Of a DNA stretch of 54,422 bases, positions 7,656 through 16,873 are shown piece by piece (positions within the stretch are counted from its first letter, which is position 1; each line of letters begins with the position of its first letter). The notes beneath the pieces are model-generated. The model searched no databases, was not told where the DNA came from, and worked only from the letters and a program-made list of their open reading frames with translations. Origin of the DNA: Nitrospinaceae bacterium UBA3496 (GTDB lineage: Bacteria; UBA8248); the NCBI GenBank assembly GCA_002377645.1, contig DFQF01000055.1:1-54422 (forward strand), written 5' to 3'. The translations under genes and the position numbers were made by a program.

Positions 7656-9947
7656 ATGGCCGAAGCAAAGGATATGGGTGGTGTTGTAGTTGGAACTGCT
7701 CAGCCATTTATTGATACTAAAGAAAAAGCAACAGGAGAAACATTTTATCTTGACGATATTGTTCCGGAAGAGGTTCTTATAGGACGAGCTCTCAGAACTC
7801 CATATGCACATGCACTAATTCTCTCCGTAGAAGTAGAGGAAGCAAAAAAAATCCCTGGTGTAGTTTCAATTCTTACTGGCAGCGACTTTGAAGCAGAACT
7901 CAGAATGACTGAACATATTAAGAGTACTCCTTTAATAGCGAAAGATCGTGTTCGCTATATGGGTGATGTAGTTGCTCTAATTGCGGCCGAGACGAATGAG
8001 GCTGCTGATGAAGCATTGGACAAAATTGTCGTAAAATATAAAGTTTTGAAAGTGACTGATGATCCGGTCAATGGATTGAAGAAAAATGCTCCTATACTTT
8101 TTCCTGACGGCAATCTTTTGAATCATGGAAAAATTCGCAAAGGAGATCTGAAAAAAGGATTTGAACTTTGTGATGTAGTAGTAGAGAAAGAATATAGGAC
8201 TCCTGCTATTGATCATTTTTATTTGGAAGTAGAATCTGCTATTGCTATGCCTCTTACTGAAAGAGAGTATCAAATATGGGGTTCTACTCAACAACCATTT
8301 CTTGTTCGTCAAAATGTAGCTCGTATTTTGGGATTGACTGGAGAAGGTTCGGTTCGATTCAAGCAGACAACACCAGGTGGGGCATTTGGAGGAAAGAGTG
8401 AAGCTAGCTTGGATGTTTGCCTGAGATCTGCACTTTTAGCTCGTGCGTCAAGACGTCCAGTGAAACTTGTATATTCTAGAGAAGAAAGTATGATCGGTTC
8501 AACAAAAAGGCATCCTTCAGTTGTTCGGAGTCGTCTTGGTTCTACGAAAGATGGAATTTTGATGGCATGTGAAATTGAAATTTGGTTGGATAAAGGAGCC
8601 TATGTAGCAAATGGAGGAGATACCCCTCCTGCTTTTAAAAGAGCCCTGTATCATTCTCCAGGTCCCTATCAGATTCCGAACGTGAAAGTAGATGTTTACT
8701 GTGTTCATTCTAATAATCCCTATGGTGGTCAGATGAGAGGTCCAGGTTGTCCACAAGTACATTTTGCCTGTGAGCAACAAATAGACGAATTGTCTAGTTT
8801 GCTAAAAATAGACCCAATTCGTTTTCGTACAAAAAATGGTCTTCAAAAGAATACTAAAACGGCGTGGAATCAGGTTTTGTCTGAAAGTGTTGGTTTAGTA
8901 GAATCACTTGAGAAAGTTGAAAATGTTTCAAACTGGAAATCAAAGAAAAATCGAAAACAATCAGAAACTGACGGAAGATTGAGAGGTATAGGAGTTGCGA
9001 GTTGTCTGTACGGTACGGGCAATGCTTATTCTCCTGCAGAGGCTCACGTTTTTTTAACATCAAAGGGAAAAATTCAAGTCGCTGCCGGAGTGGTTGATTT
9101 CGGGCAAGGAAGTAAAACAGTATTAAATCAAATTGCATCCGAAACTCTTGATATTCCTTTCGATCAAATTTTAATGGAAAATGTAGATACTTCTCTAGAC
9201 CCTTTTGGTGGAACCAGTTCAAGTTCTCGTATAACCATGCAAGGTGGAAAAGCTGTTTTTAACGCATCCGTAAAGGCTAGAGATGAATTACTTCGATTGG
9301 CCGGTTTTTTGTTAGAAGCAAATCCAGGGGATCTCGAATTGTATGAAGGAGTAGTTCGTTCTAAGTCCTTTGTAGGAAAGGAAATTAATCTGGAAGATAT
9401 TGCTAAGGGATTTGTTTCTGATGAGTTAAAGCTTTTAGGAGCATCGGATAGCATTGCCCCTCCTGCAAAGATAGATAAAGAAACTGGTCTAGGAGAACCA
9501 TATGAAGTATATGGTTTTGGCTCTCAAGTTGCGGAAATTCTTTTAGATCCTGAAACTGGAGAAGTTGAAATTGTAGGAGTATGGGCTGCACATGATGTAG
9601 GAAAAGCTATTAATCCAATGGGTGTTTTGCAACAGATTGAGGGTGGTGTGTATATGGGGTTAGGTTTTTGTCTCATGGAAGAAATTGTCCAAAAAGATGG
9701 TGTGATGTCTAATCCTGACATGCATGGTTATCTGGCTCCGACGGGATTAGATATTCCAGATTGTATCAAGGGATACATCGTTGAAGATCATTATTCAAAT
9801 GGTCCTTACGGAGCAAAAGGTGTCGGTGAACAAGTAAATGTGCCTACTGCTGCTGCAGTTGCAAATGCTATTTTTGACGCAACTGGAAAACGTTTTACTA
9901 TACTTCCTTTATCACCTGATCGAATTGTTGAGAATTTAGATAAATAG
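7656..9947 (+). CDS. Molybdenum hydroxylase large subunit (xanthine dehydrogenase / aldehyde oxidase family)
   Basis: Binds the molybdopterin cofactor and hydroxylates a purine, aldehyde or aromatic heterocycle. The N-terminal a/b-hammerhead domain (about 1-120) includes ATGETFYLDDI and LRTPYAHA. The Mo-binding region follows, with GGAFGGKSE near 240, the cofactor loop GGTSSSSR, and GAKGVGEQ with the presumed catalytic Glu at about residue 725. The 763 aa length is standard for a stand-alone large subunit. ATG 7656 has TTGAGG five bases upstream. The FAD-binding and 2Fe-2S subunits that normally complete this enzyme are absent: the left neighbour is divergent and the right neighbour, livF, is convergent. 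The protein must borrow partners from elsewhere or work differently. Confidence 0.9.
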   Translation: MAEAKDMGGVVVGTAQPFIDTKEKATGETFYLDDIVPEEVLIGRALRTPYAHALILSVEVEEAKKIPGVVSILTGSDFEAELRMTEHIKSTPLIAKDRVRYMGDVVALIAAETNEAADEALDKIVVKYKVLKVTDDPVNGLKKNAPILFPDGNLLNHGKIRKGDLKKGFELCDVVVEKEYRTPAIDHFYLEVESAIAMPLTEREYQIWGSTQQPFLVRQNVARILGLTGEGSVRFKQTTPGGAFGGKSEASLDVCLRSALLARASRRPVKLVYSREESMIGSTKRHPSVVRSRLGSTKDGILMACEIEIWLDKGAYVANGGDTPPAFKRALYHSPGPYQIPNVKVDVYCVHSNNPYGGQMRGPGCPQVHFACEQQIDELSSLLKIDPIRFRTKNGLQKNTKTAWNQVLSESVGLVESLEKVENVSNWKSKKNRKQSETDGRLRGIGVASCLYGTGNAYSPAEAHVFLTSKGKIQVAAGVVDFGQGSKTVLNQIASETLDIPFDQILMENVDTSLDPFGGTSSSSRITMQGGKAVFNASVKARDELLRLAGFLLEANPGDLELYEGVVRSKSFVGKEINLEDIAKGFVSDELKLLGASDSIAPPAKIDKETGLGEPYEVYGFGSQVAEILLDPETGEVEIVGVWAAHDVGKAINPMGVLQQIEGGVYMGLGFCLMEEIVQKDGVMSNPDMHGYLAPTGLDIPDCIKGYIVEDHYSNGPYGAKGVGEQVNVPTAAAVANAIFDATGKRFTILPLSPDRIVENLDK

Positions 9948-9961
9948 ATTAGGTCGTTAAA

Positions 9962-10669
9962 TTAACCAATACCCAAATATTGCTTCTTTACTTCTTCATT
10001 ATTCCATAATTCTTCTGGGGATGTATCGAGAACTACTTTTCCTTTTTCAATAACGTTTACTCTATCCACTGTTTTGATTGCAAATGGTGCATTTTGCTCT
10101 ACTAATAGTATTGAAAGGCCTTCTTCTTTTAGAGAACGTATAGCATTTCCCAGATCCTGAATAATAAGAGGAGCTAAACCTTCTGAAGGTTCGTCTAAAA
10201 TTAAACAATCGGGATTTGTCATAAGTGCTCTGCCAACGGCTAACATTTGTTGTTCTCCACCAGACAAAGAACCTGCTTGTTGGAGTTTTCTTTCCCCCAA
10301 TCTAGGAAAAAGATCATAGATTGCATCTGTGTTCCAGCGAGAAGTACCTTTTTTTTGTTCTGCAACAATCAGGTTCTCCCTTACTGAAAGTGTTGGGAAA
10401 ATTCGCCTACCTTGTGGGCACAGTCCTATTCCAATATCTGAAATTTCATAACTCGATGTTTTAGTTATTTCTTTATCTTTAAATAAAATCTTTCCATCCC
10501 TTGGTGGCACAAAACCCATGATAGAATTAACGAGTGTAGTTTTCCCCATCCCATTTCTTCCAAGGATTCCGAGTGCTTCTCCTGCTTTTAATTCAACACT
10601 CATACCCTGTAAAACATAGGAATCACCATAATATGTATGAATTTCTTGAACACTTAGTAATGTACTCAT
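9962..10669 (-). CDS. livF: Branched-chain amino-acid-type ABC transporter ATPase LivF
   Basis: One of two cytoplasmic ATPases of the Liv importer. Walker A GRNGMGKTT is at residues 37-45, the signature LSGGEQQM follows in the middle, and Walker B reads LILDEPSEGL. The compact 235 aa length and the ending KKQYLGIG are typical of LivF. It is the last gene of the operon. Its ATG shares one base with the livG stop codon (TAATG), indicating translational coupling, with AGGAT as ribosome-binding site. It is convergent with the molybdenum hydroxylase gene. Confidence 0.93.
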   Translation of the reverse strand: MSTLLSVQEIHTYYGDSYVLQGMSVELKAGEALGILGRNGMGKTTLVNSIMGFVPPRDGKILFKDKEITKTSSYEISDIGIGLCPQGRRIFPTLSVRENLIVAEQKKGTSRWNTDAIYDLFPRLGERKLQQAGSLSGGEQQMLAVGRALMTNPDCLILDEPSEGLAPLIIQDLGNAIRSLKEEGLSILLVEQNAPFAIKTVDRVNVIEKGKVVLDTSPEELWNNEEVKKQYLGIG

Positions 10670-11421
10670 TATCCTTGTCCTAAATAAATTTCTTGCACTT
10701 GTTGATTATTTCTAACCTCGTCAACACTGCCTTCCGTCAATAATTGACCGTAATGTAAAACCAAAATATGTTCAGCAACATCAAATATAACATCAAGGTC
10801 ATGTTCGATAATTAAAATCGCAATATCTTTACTTAATGAATTTAGAAAATTAGCCATCTCTGCAGATTCTCCTGTTGCTAATCCTGCAGTGGGTTCATCG
10901 AGCATCAAAACTTTAGGCTCACTTGCTAGTGCCAGCACTATTTCTAATTGTCTTTGTTCTCCATGGGAAAGATTTTTGATTTGTGTATTTCTTTTTTCCC
11001 AGAATTGAGATGAACTCAATAACTCTTCTACTTTATCGTGAATATTTTTGAATTTAGATATCGGTCTAAACATTACCATTTTAGTTTTTGTAAGTCCTTG
11101 TACTGCTAAAAGAACATTTTCGTAAACGCTAAGACCGGAAAATAAACTAGTTATCTGGAATGTTCTTGCAAGTCCTAGCTCGACTCTTTTGTGTGTAGGC
11201 CAGTTAGTAACATCCTGGTCATAAAGAGTTACTTTGCCCCTAGTAATTGGTATAACTCCAGTTATTAGATGAAAGAGAGTAGTTTTTCCGGCTCCATTTG
11301 GACCGAGTATACCTCTTCTATCTCCGGGACTAAGTGTAAATGATACGTCGTTAACCGCAGTTAGCCCACCGAATTCTTTAGTCACATTTTCAAGTTGTAA
11401 AGCTACTTCTTGATTATTCAA
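10669..11421 (-). CDS. livG: Branched-chain amino-acid-type ABC transporter ATPase LivG
   Basis: Second ATPase of the Liv importer. Walker A GPNGAGKTT, signature LSHGEQRQLE and Walker B VLMLDEPTAGL are present. The ending VQEIYLGQG and the 250 aa length fit LivG. The start is TTG at 11421, with only a weak purine stretch (GGGATAGAAA) before it. It follows the binding-protein gene across a strong hairpin (11442-11473), so it may be expressed at a lower level than that gene, as expected for ATPases versus binding proteins. Confidence 0.93.
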   Translation of the reverse strand: MNNQEVALQLENVTKEFGGLTAVNDVSFTLSPGDRRGILGPNGAGKTTLFHLITGVIPITRGKVTLYDQDVTNWPTHKRVELGLARTFQITSLFSGLSVYENVLLAVQGLTKTKMVMFRPISKFKNIHDKVEELLSSSQFWEKRNTQIKNLSHGEQRQLEIVLALASEPKVLMLDEPTAGLATGESAEMANFLNSLSKDIAILIIEHDLDVIFDVAEHILVLHYGQLLTEGSVDEVRNNQQVQEIYLGQG

Positions 11422-11441
11422 TTTCTATCCCATCTAAAAAT

Positions 11442-11473
11442 TGTTTGCCGCTTGAAAAATCAAGCGGCAAACA
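11442..11473 (-). terminator. Intra-operon hairpin with short U-tract (partial terminator or mRNA stabiliser)
   Basis: A perfect 14-base inverted repeat, TGTTTGCCGCTTGA at 11442-11455 and its complement at 11460-11473, has a 4-base loop. On the minus strand it is followed by AATTTTTAGA, a short U-rich tail. It sits 10 bases after the stop of the binding-protein gene and 20 bases before livG. Such elements after periplasmic binding-protein genes commonly raise binding-protein mRNA relative to the membrane and ATPase genes by attenuation or by blocking 3' exonucleases. Confidence 0.75.
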
Positions 11474-11483
11474 TAGTTACAAT

Positions 11484-12740
11484 TTATCTACAATGTTTAC
11501 ATGCAGGATAATTCTTGCTGTAAACAGGTTGTTTTAGGAATTTCTCTGCTGAATCTGGATAGAATTGCCCTATTGCTGGGTAAGTCTTGATAACTTTATT
11601 CCAAAGAGAATTTGGTTTAACACCTAATCCTTTATGGTCTCCAGGAATTCTAACAACTTTTCTAATATAGACGTTATGCACTGGATTGTCATATTTGTCT
11701 AAGTAAACAGGCCCTCTAATTGCATCTACTCTTAGGGAGCTCATTGCAGCTTTAAATTTATCTCTATCGTATTTATAATTGATTTTTTCTAAAGCTTTGT
11801 GTATGAACAACGCAGCTGTGTAACAACTTTCGGAATAGTAGGAAGCCATTTTTCCGTATCGTTTTTGATATTCTTTAACAAATGCCCTGTTCTTTTTTGT
11901 GTCCAATGCAGCACTGTATTGACCAGCTGTAATATATCCAATTGCTTCATCTCCCATATTTGGCAAGATGAACTCATCAGCGCTAGTGATTCCACCTAGC
12001 ATAGGAGCTTTAAATCCAGCTCCCCTAAATTGTTTTGGGAAGGATAATGACATACCGCCTACCATTAACGTGAAAACTGCATCCAAATCTTTTGGGAATT
12101 TAGCAAGATAAGGAGCGAAATCTTTTGTTCCTATTTTTGGCCATAATTTTTTAATGATTTTACCGCCACACGCTTCAAAAGTCTTTTGAAAACCACCTAC
12201 GGTTTCATAACCAAAAGCGTAATCAGCAGCAATAGTCACAACTTTTTTAAATCCTTGTTCACAAGCCCACTGACCCTGCGGATGACTATTTTGACTACTA
12301 GTGAAACCTAAACGAACAAAGTTTTTATATCTTTTTCTTTGAGTTAGGTCATCTGCAGCAGGAATTGGAGAGATATATAAAACTCCACTTCTTTCCGCAA
12401 CTGGAGCAAGTGCATAACCTGTACTTGCAAGAAGACCACCCGAGAAAAGATGAACTTTATCACGTTTAATTAGTTTCATTGCTTTTCTAACGTTTACCGG
12501 TGGTTTTGCTAAATTATCTTCATATATAAATTTCACTTTCAATGGACCAAATTTATAGTTTTGCTGATCTAAGTACATTTTAAAACCATTTGTCATATCT
12601 TTACCAATTTGTGCTGCCCAACCAGTTTTTGCAGCAAGCCAACCAATCCGAAACTCTTTTTCCGCCGAAGTCGCATCTTTTACCGAAAAAGTAAAACTCA
12701 GCGCAACTACTGCTACTAATAGAACTAGTTTTTTCAACAT
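11484..12740 (-). CDS. Liv-type ABC transporter periplasmic substrate-binding protein
   Basis: Sec-exported receptor that delivers the substrate to LivHM. A signal peptide covers about residues 1-25 (hydrophobic LVLLVAVVALSFTF, then SAE). The mature protein starts EFRIGWLAAKTGW and has the Peripla_BP_6 features FSGGLLASTG and VVTIAADYAFGYE near residues 100-175. The CKHC close to the C-terminus is unusual. ATG 12740 has GGAGGG upstream. It is the third gene of the operon, after livH and livM. The family binds branched-chain amino acids, but also amides, urea and aromatic acids; the sequence does not settle the ligand. The catabolic genes nearby leave open an organic-acid substrate. Confidence 0.9.
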   Translation of the reverse strand: MLKKLVLLVAVVALSFTFSVKDATSAEKEFRIGWLAAKTGWAAQIGKDMTNGFKMYLDQQNYKFGPLKVKFIYEDNLAKPPVNVRKAMKLIKRDKVHLFSGGLLASTGYALAPVAERSGVLYISPIPAADDLTQRKRYKNFVRLGFTSSQNSHPQGQWACEQGFKKVVTIAADYAFGYETVGGFQKTFEACGGKIIKKLWPKIGTKDFAPYLAKFPKDLDAVFTLMVGGMSLSFPKQFRGAGFKAPMLGGITSADEFILPNMGDEAIGYITAGQYSAALDTKKNRAFVKEYQKRYGKMASYYSESCYTAALFIHKALEKINYKYDRDKFKAAMSSLRVDAIRGPVYLDKYDNPVHNVYIRKVVRIPGDHKGLGVKPNSLWNKVIKTYPAIGQFYPDSAEKFLKQPVYSKNYPACKHCR

Positions 12741-12777
12741 TTGGAACCCTCCGTTATGTGAAAAAAAAAAATAATTA

Positions 12778-13887
12778 CTACTTTTCCATTTCTTTTGACG
12801 AATTACGTATTTTACTAAAAATACCGAGTATTCCTTCTACCTTGTATAATCTGCTGATCATGATTGTCATAATGTAGATAGCGCCAAGTATCAAAGGCCA
12901 TCGTTCTACATAGATACTTACAAACTGTTGAAGTATTTTAATGATACTAGCCCCAATGAACGGCCCTAGTAAGGTGGCTGGACCTCCCAGTGCAACCATA
13001 AAAAGTGCTTCGGCAGAGGTAATCAATTCTAAATCAGGAGGACTCACGAATAAATTAAAGAGTGTCCATAAAAATCCTGCTATGCCACTAAAGATACCTG
13101 CCACTATGAAAGCTATATATTTATGAAGCCAGGTGTTATAACCAAGCATTTTCATTCTCTCTTCACTTTCTCTAATGCCGACTAACGATTTGCCAAATGG
13201 ACTGTTCACGAAAAGATACATAATACTGAAACATATAAGAAAAACAGCTAGTGTAAAAAAGTAAAAGTTATAATCGTTGTCTAAATTTATCCCAAATAGG
13301 GAAGGTCTTCCAGGAACATTGATTCCATTATCTCCCTCTGTTACTGCACTCCAACGGTATGCGAGTCCCCAAACTACCATAGCCAAAGATAGAGTGATCA
13401 TCAAGAAATAGACGTCTGTTGCCCTTATTGCAAGAAGACCAAAAAAGGCTGCGAAAAAAAGGGCCACAACGATTGCTATTACGAGGAGGTAGATGATTCC
13501 AAGTCCGTTGTTTTGTGCCCAGGTATAGGCTGCAAAAGATGTTACCCAACTTGTTTTTGTCATCACTATAGCGCATGCATAAGAAGATACTCCGAAGTAT
13601 GCGGCGTGTCCCAGCGAAGCTAGGCCAGTATATCCCATAAGAATATCTAGACTCATTGCTAAAACCGCAAAAACAAGGATTTCGTTCATGATAAGTTGAG
13701 AGAGAGGTACGTATTTATCCAGAAATGGAGTTAAACACCCAATTGTCAAAAGGCCAAAAAACATCATCAAGAATTTTCTTAGAATTATATTCTTGTCGAA
13801 CTTTAGATAACAGAGAATACCTAAACCTAGTGAAATAATAGAAATTAATAATTCTATGTAAGGTATTAACAATTCTATAATTTTCAA
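12778..13887 (-). CDS. livM: Liv-type ABC transporter permease LivM
   Basis: Integral membrane permease with about nine to ten hydrophobic segments. EILVFAVLAMSLDILMGY TGLASLGHAAYFG is the classical LivM signature, and the coupling-helix region SEERMKMLGYN near residue 250 contacts the ATPases. It is longer at the N-terminus than minimal LivM, with two extra predicted membrane segments. It starts at TTG 13887, three bases after the livH stop, with GGG seven bases upstream. Confidence 0.92.
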   Translation of the reverse strand: MKIIELLIPYIELLISIISLGLGILCYLKFDKNIILRKFLMMFFGLLTIGCLTPFLDKYVPLSQLIMNEILVFAVLAMSLDILMGYTGLASLGHAAYFGVSSYACAIVMTKTSWVTSFAAYTWAQNNGLGIIYLLVIAIVVALFFAAFFGLLAIRATDVYFLMITLSLAMVVWGLAYRWSAVTEGDNGINVPGRPSLFGINLDNDYNFYFFTLAVFLICFSIMYLFVNSPFGKSLVGIRESEERMKMLGYNTWLHKYIAFIVAGIFSGIAGFLWTLFNLFVSPPDLELITSAEALFMVALGGPATLLGPFIGASIIKILQQFVSIYVERWPLILGAIYIMTIMISRLYKVEGILGIFSKIRNSSKEMEK

Positions 13888-13890
13888 AAT

Positions 13891-14985
13891 TTACCCTTTA
13901 CCAAATAATCCGGTTGGTTTTATAGCCAATATAATTGCCATAGGTGCAAAAAGAGCAAAATAATTTAACTCTGGGAAAAAAGCAGTAGCAAAATTTTCGA
14001 TTAATCCCACAACAATACTCCCGACAAGAGCCCCTCCAAGACTACCCATTCCACCTATAATAACAACTGCAAAAGCATAAGGAAGAATTTCAAAATCAAG
14101 TCCTGGATAAACGCCTAAAAAAGAGGCTCCAACGACTCCTCCAATAGCAGCTAGTGAAGTTCCAATAGCAAAAATACTCATTGAAACTATGTTTGTGTTA
14201 ATTCCTATTCCTCTTGCCATTTCAGGGTCATCTACCGTGGCACGCATAATAGCACCCAGCCTAGTCCGTTCAATACAGAAATAGAGCGCAAGGGCTACAA
14301 CTAAAGCAACGATGAATAGAAATAAACGGAATGTTTCAAAAGTTAGTCCTTGTATAGTGAAACTTCCACTAAGTATAGTTGGGAGATTAAAGAAATAATT
14401 ATCGCCGCCCCACATGTATAAAGAACCATCTTGTAAAATAAAGGCAAAACCTATTGTGACGAGAACTTGAGCTATTGTGTCCTGTCCAAGTTGTCTAAGA
14501 AAAACTCTTTCCACAAAAAAACCAGCAAGTGAGATAACAGTGATTGTGAAAATAAGGGCACCGATCAACATCCATATGTTTAATTTGTCTACAGCTACGA
14601 CAGGGATTTTTACAAAAAAGAGATTTTCATAAATCGCGAAATTCCACATGGAGATTGAAATTATCTCAGCTACTATATAGATTAGAAATAAAATGAGGGC
14701 AGATTTGCCGCCGCTCAATTTTTGACAAATAGCCTTCCAAACAAAATATAATATGGTCCAGGATACTATTTGTATCAAACGGGGAACTAAACTGACTGTT
14801 CCATATATTATGTTGTAAAATTCTAGAGCAATGTATCCCGATAAGAGAAAGAAAGCAGCATGGGCTAAGTTCACAATTCTCATAACGCCAAATATAAGTG
14901 ATAAGCCACTCGCGAGCAGAAATAGTAATGCAGCATATGCAAAACTACTATATGTTAAAATTATCATCTTTTCAGCGGTAAACAT
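13891..14985 (-). CDS. livH: Liv-type ABC transporter permease LivH
   Basis: First gene of the Liv operon, encoding the partner permease of LivM. Typical motifs are SGLSLIFGVMRIVNLAHAAF near residue 25 and RATVDDPEMARGIGIN near 240, plus GGMGSLGGALVGSIVVG at the end. At 364 aa it is longer than the usual 290-310 aa: there is an insertion of about 60 residues with an extra membrane span (about 60-130). ATG 14985 has GGGGA upstream. The 175 bases before it hold the likely operon promoter and a 12-base palindrome. Confidence 0.92.
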   Translation of the reverse strand: MFTAEKMIILTYSSFAYAALLFLLASGLSLIFGVMRIVNLAHAAFFLLSGYIALEFYNIIYGTVSLVPRLIQIVSWTILYFVWKAICQKLSGGKSALILFLIYIVAEIISISMWNFAIYENLFFVKIPVVAVDKLNIWMLIGALIFTITVISLAGFFVERVFLRQLGQDTIAQVLVTIGFAFILQDGSLYMWGGDNYFFNLPTILSGSFTIQGLTFETFRLFLFIVALVVALALYFCIERTRLGAIMRATVDDPEMARGIGINTNIVSMSIFAIGTSLAAIGGVVGASFLGVYPGLDFEILPYAFAVVIIGGMGSLGGALVGSIVVGLIENFATAFFPELNYFALFAPMAIILAIKPTGLFGKG

Positions 14986-15063
14986 TTTACAATCCCCAGT
15001 CTAAGACGATGAAGGAATCTCTGAGACCTGAACGATTTCAAATTAAAAAATTTATTTGAAAAA

Positions 15064-15075
15064 GGTATATATACC
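15064..15075. promoter_or_regulatory. Palindrome GGTATATATACC in the Liv operon leader
   Basis: A perfect 12-base palindrome flanked by an A-run on the left and a T-rich stretch on the right, 79-90 bases before the livH start. It could be an operator or the -10 region of the Liv promoter read on the minus strand. No cognate regulator is visible in the window. The 14986-15160 gap holds nothing else recognisable. Confidence 0.3.
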
Positions 15076-15160
15076 CTTTTCTCATTTATCTTACTGTTTG
15101 GTCAAGATGTTTATCATGCTTAGATAGTAAAAGTAATTAAAATAATACAATGCAAATTAT

Positions 15161-16828
15161 TTATAATTCATCGTTTATTATCAGTGCATCAATTAAATGA
15201 GGTTTCTTAGAAGCAAGTGCCATGTGAATCGCTTCTTTAAGTTCACTAGGTGTTTCCACTCTTATTGAAGAAACTCCTAAACTTTTTGAAAGATTTTGAA
15301 AGTCAATAGACGGATTTTGTAAATCCATAGCTACAAATTTTCGAAATTCATTTGTTTTCCCACCTAAATTAACTGCTCTTTCCTTTAAAATTCGATAGCT
15401 ACCATTATTTGCAATGATCCAAACTGCATCCAATCCATAGTGAGCAGCAGTCCAAAAAGTCTGGAATGTATACATTGAGGATCCGTCCCCTGAAATACAA
15501 ACTACTGGAGTATCAGGCATAGCTTTTTTTACTCCTAAGGTGGTAGGAAGCCCCAAACCAATACCGCCTCCTTTCATGCCAAAGTAATGGCCAGCTTTTT
15601 TTGCAATAGCTTGACGCATACCAGCCCAACCTGTAGTAATTGATTCATCAATAATTGCAGTCCCATCAGGGATTGTTTCGCCAATAGTCGCAATAAATGA
15701 TGAGCGAGACATTCCCCTTTCCTCACTTAATTCAATCTTAGGAGTTATTTTTTGTTTCTTTGCCGCTGCAATTTCCTCTGCCTTTATAAGGCGGTTTTCT
15801 ATAATCTTTCGATCACTTTCTTCTTCTAAATTTTTGATAACCTCAATCATCCTAGATAGGGTAGTTTTTGGATCTCCTAACATTGCAACTTCTACAGGAA
15901 AATTTTTTCCAATTTCCCATGCATCGCTATCAAGATAGATAACTTGAGCACCTCTTGGTTTAAGAGGAACACTTGGTGGAAACGATAAAGTATAGGTTTC
16001 TGTTCCAATAAAGAACACAACATCGGATCCTTCTAATTCCTCAAGTAGTGGTGCAATAGTATTAGGTAATTCTCCACAATAAAGTTTATGAGATGCAGGA
16101 AAGAAGGCGGTATTAGGTTTATTGTCACCGTAAACCAATGCTCCTAGACGCTCTGATACTTCTACGAGTTCATCGCATGCTGAAGATCTGAAAACACGAG
16201 AACCTGCAACTATGCAAGGTTTTTTTGCTTTCAATAAAAGTTTAACTGCATTTTCTATAACATCTTCACCAGCACAAATTCTGTTTGATAATCTTGTAGG
16301 ACTACCAGTTGGATCTCCTGCTTCAGACAACATTACATCTCCAGGAAGTGAAAGAAAAACAGGTCCTGTAGGAGGAGATAAAGCTACTTTTATTGCCCTT
16401 CGAACACATTGTTCAAGATCTTCAACTCTTCTGACTTCGTGCGACCATTTTGTTAAGGGGGCAGCAAGTCTTGGGAGGTCATCCCATAGAATAGGTTCTG
16501 ATAGTTGCCCTTCTTGACCTTGATTTCCAGCAGTTACTAGTAAAGGTGTCCCTGCTCTTTTGGAATTATAAAGCATTCCCATCGCGTTTCCTAAGCCAGG
16601 GGCAACGTGAATGTTTACGACTCCTACACCGCCAGTTGCAAATGCGTATCCTTCAGCTGCTCCAATGGCGACAGATTCATGCAAACAAAGCACATAATCG
16701 AGCCTGTTTTCGTTTACCAAAGCGTCCATAAGAGGAAGTTCAGTAGTTCCAGGATTTCCAAAGATACATTTTACCCCTTCGTCCAAAAGTGTTTCTAAAA
16801 AAAGACCAGATCCATTTTTCTTAAACAT
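15161..16828 (-). CDS. ThDP-dependent 2-oxoacid decarboxylase, benzoylformate-decarboxylase-like
   Basis: Cytoplasmic enzyme of the pyruvate oxidase/acetolactate synthase superfamily, predicted to decarboxylate an aromatic or branched 2-oxo acid. The N-terminal ThDP-activating Glu is E51 in CLHESVAIG. H74 in NIHVAPGLGNAMG matches the catalytic His70 region of Pseudomonas benzoylformate decarboxylase. The C-terminal GDGSS...ANNGSY is the ThDP/Mg motif. The length of 555 aa is a little over the 528 aa norm. ATG 16828 follows GGGGGAGA. It lies between the Liv operon and two acyl-CoA-dehydrogenase-like genes on the same strand, which suggests catabolism of an imported amino-acid-derived acid. An acetolactate synthase-like role is the main alternative. 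Confidence 0.82.
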   Translation of the reverse strand: MFKKNGSGLFLETLLDEGVKCIFGNPGTTELPLMDALVNENRLDYVLCLHESVAIGAAEGYAFATGGVGVVNIHVAPGLGNAMGMLYNSKRAGTPLLVTAGNQGQEGQLSEPILWDDLPRLAAPLTKWSHEVRRVEDLEQCVRRAIKVALSPPTGPVFLSLPGDVMLSEAGDPTGSPTRLSNRICAGEDVIENAVKLLLKAKKPCIVAGSRVFRSSACDELVEVSERLGALVYGDNKPNTAFFPASHKLYCGELPNTIAPLLEELEGSDVVFFIGTETYTLSFPPSVPLKPRGAQVIYLDSDAWEIGKNFPVEVAMLGDPKTTLSRMIEVIKNLEEESDRKIIENRLIKAEEIAAAKKQKITPKIELSEERGMSRSSFIATIGETIPDGTAIIDESITTGWAGMRQAIAKKAGHYFGMKGGGIGLGLPTTLGVKKAMPDTPVVCISGDGSSMYTFQTFWTAAHYGLDAVWIIANNGSYRILKERAVNLGGKTNEFRKFVAMDLQNPSIDFQNLSKSLGVSSIRVETPSELKEAIHMALASKKPHLIDALIINDEL

Positions 16829-16873
16829 ATTTCTCCCCCTTTCTCTTCTTACAATATCTAAAAAATTTTATAT

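Noticed and set aside
7977..9591. Several long open frames antisense to the molybdenum hydroxylase gene
   Set aside because: They lack ribosome-binding sites and sensible domains, and the plus-strand frame is clearly the coding one; they are shadows of its codon pattern.
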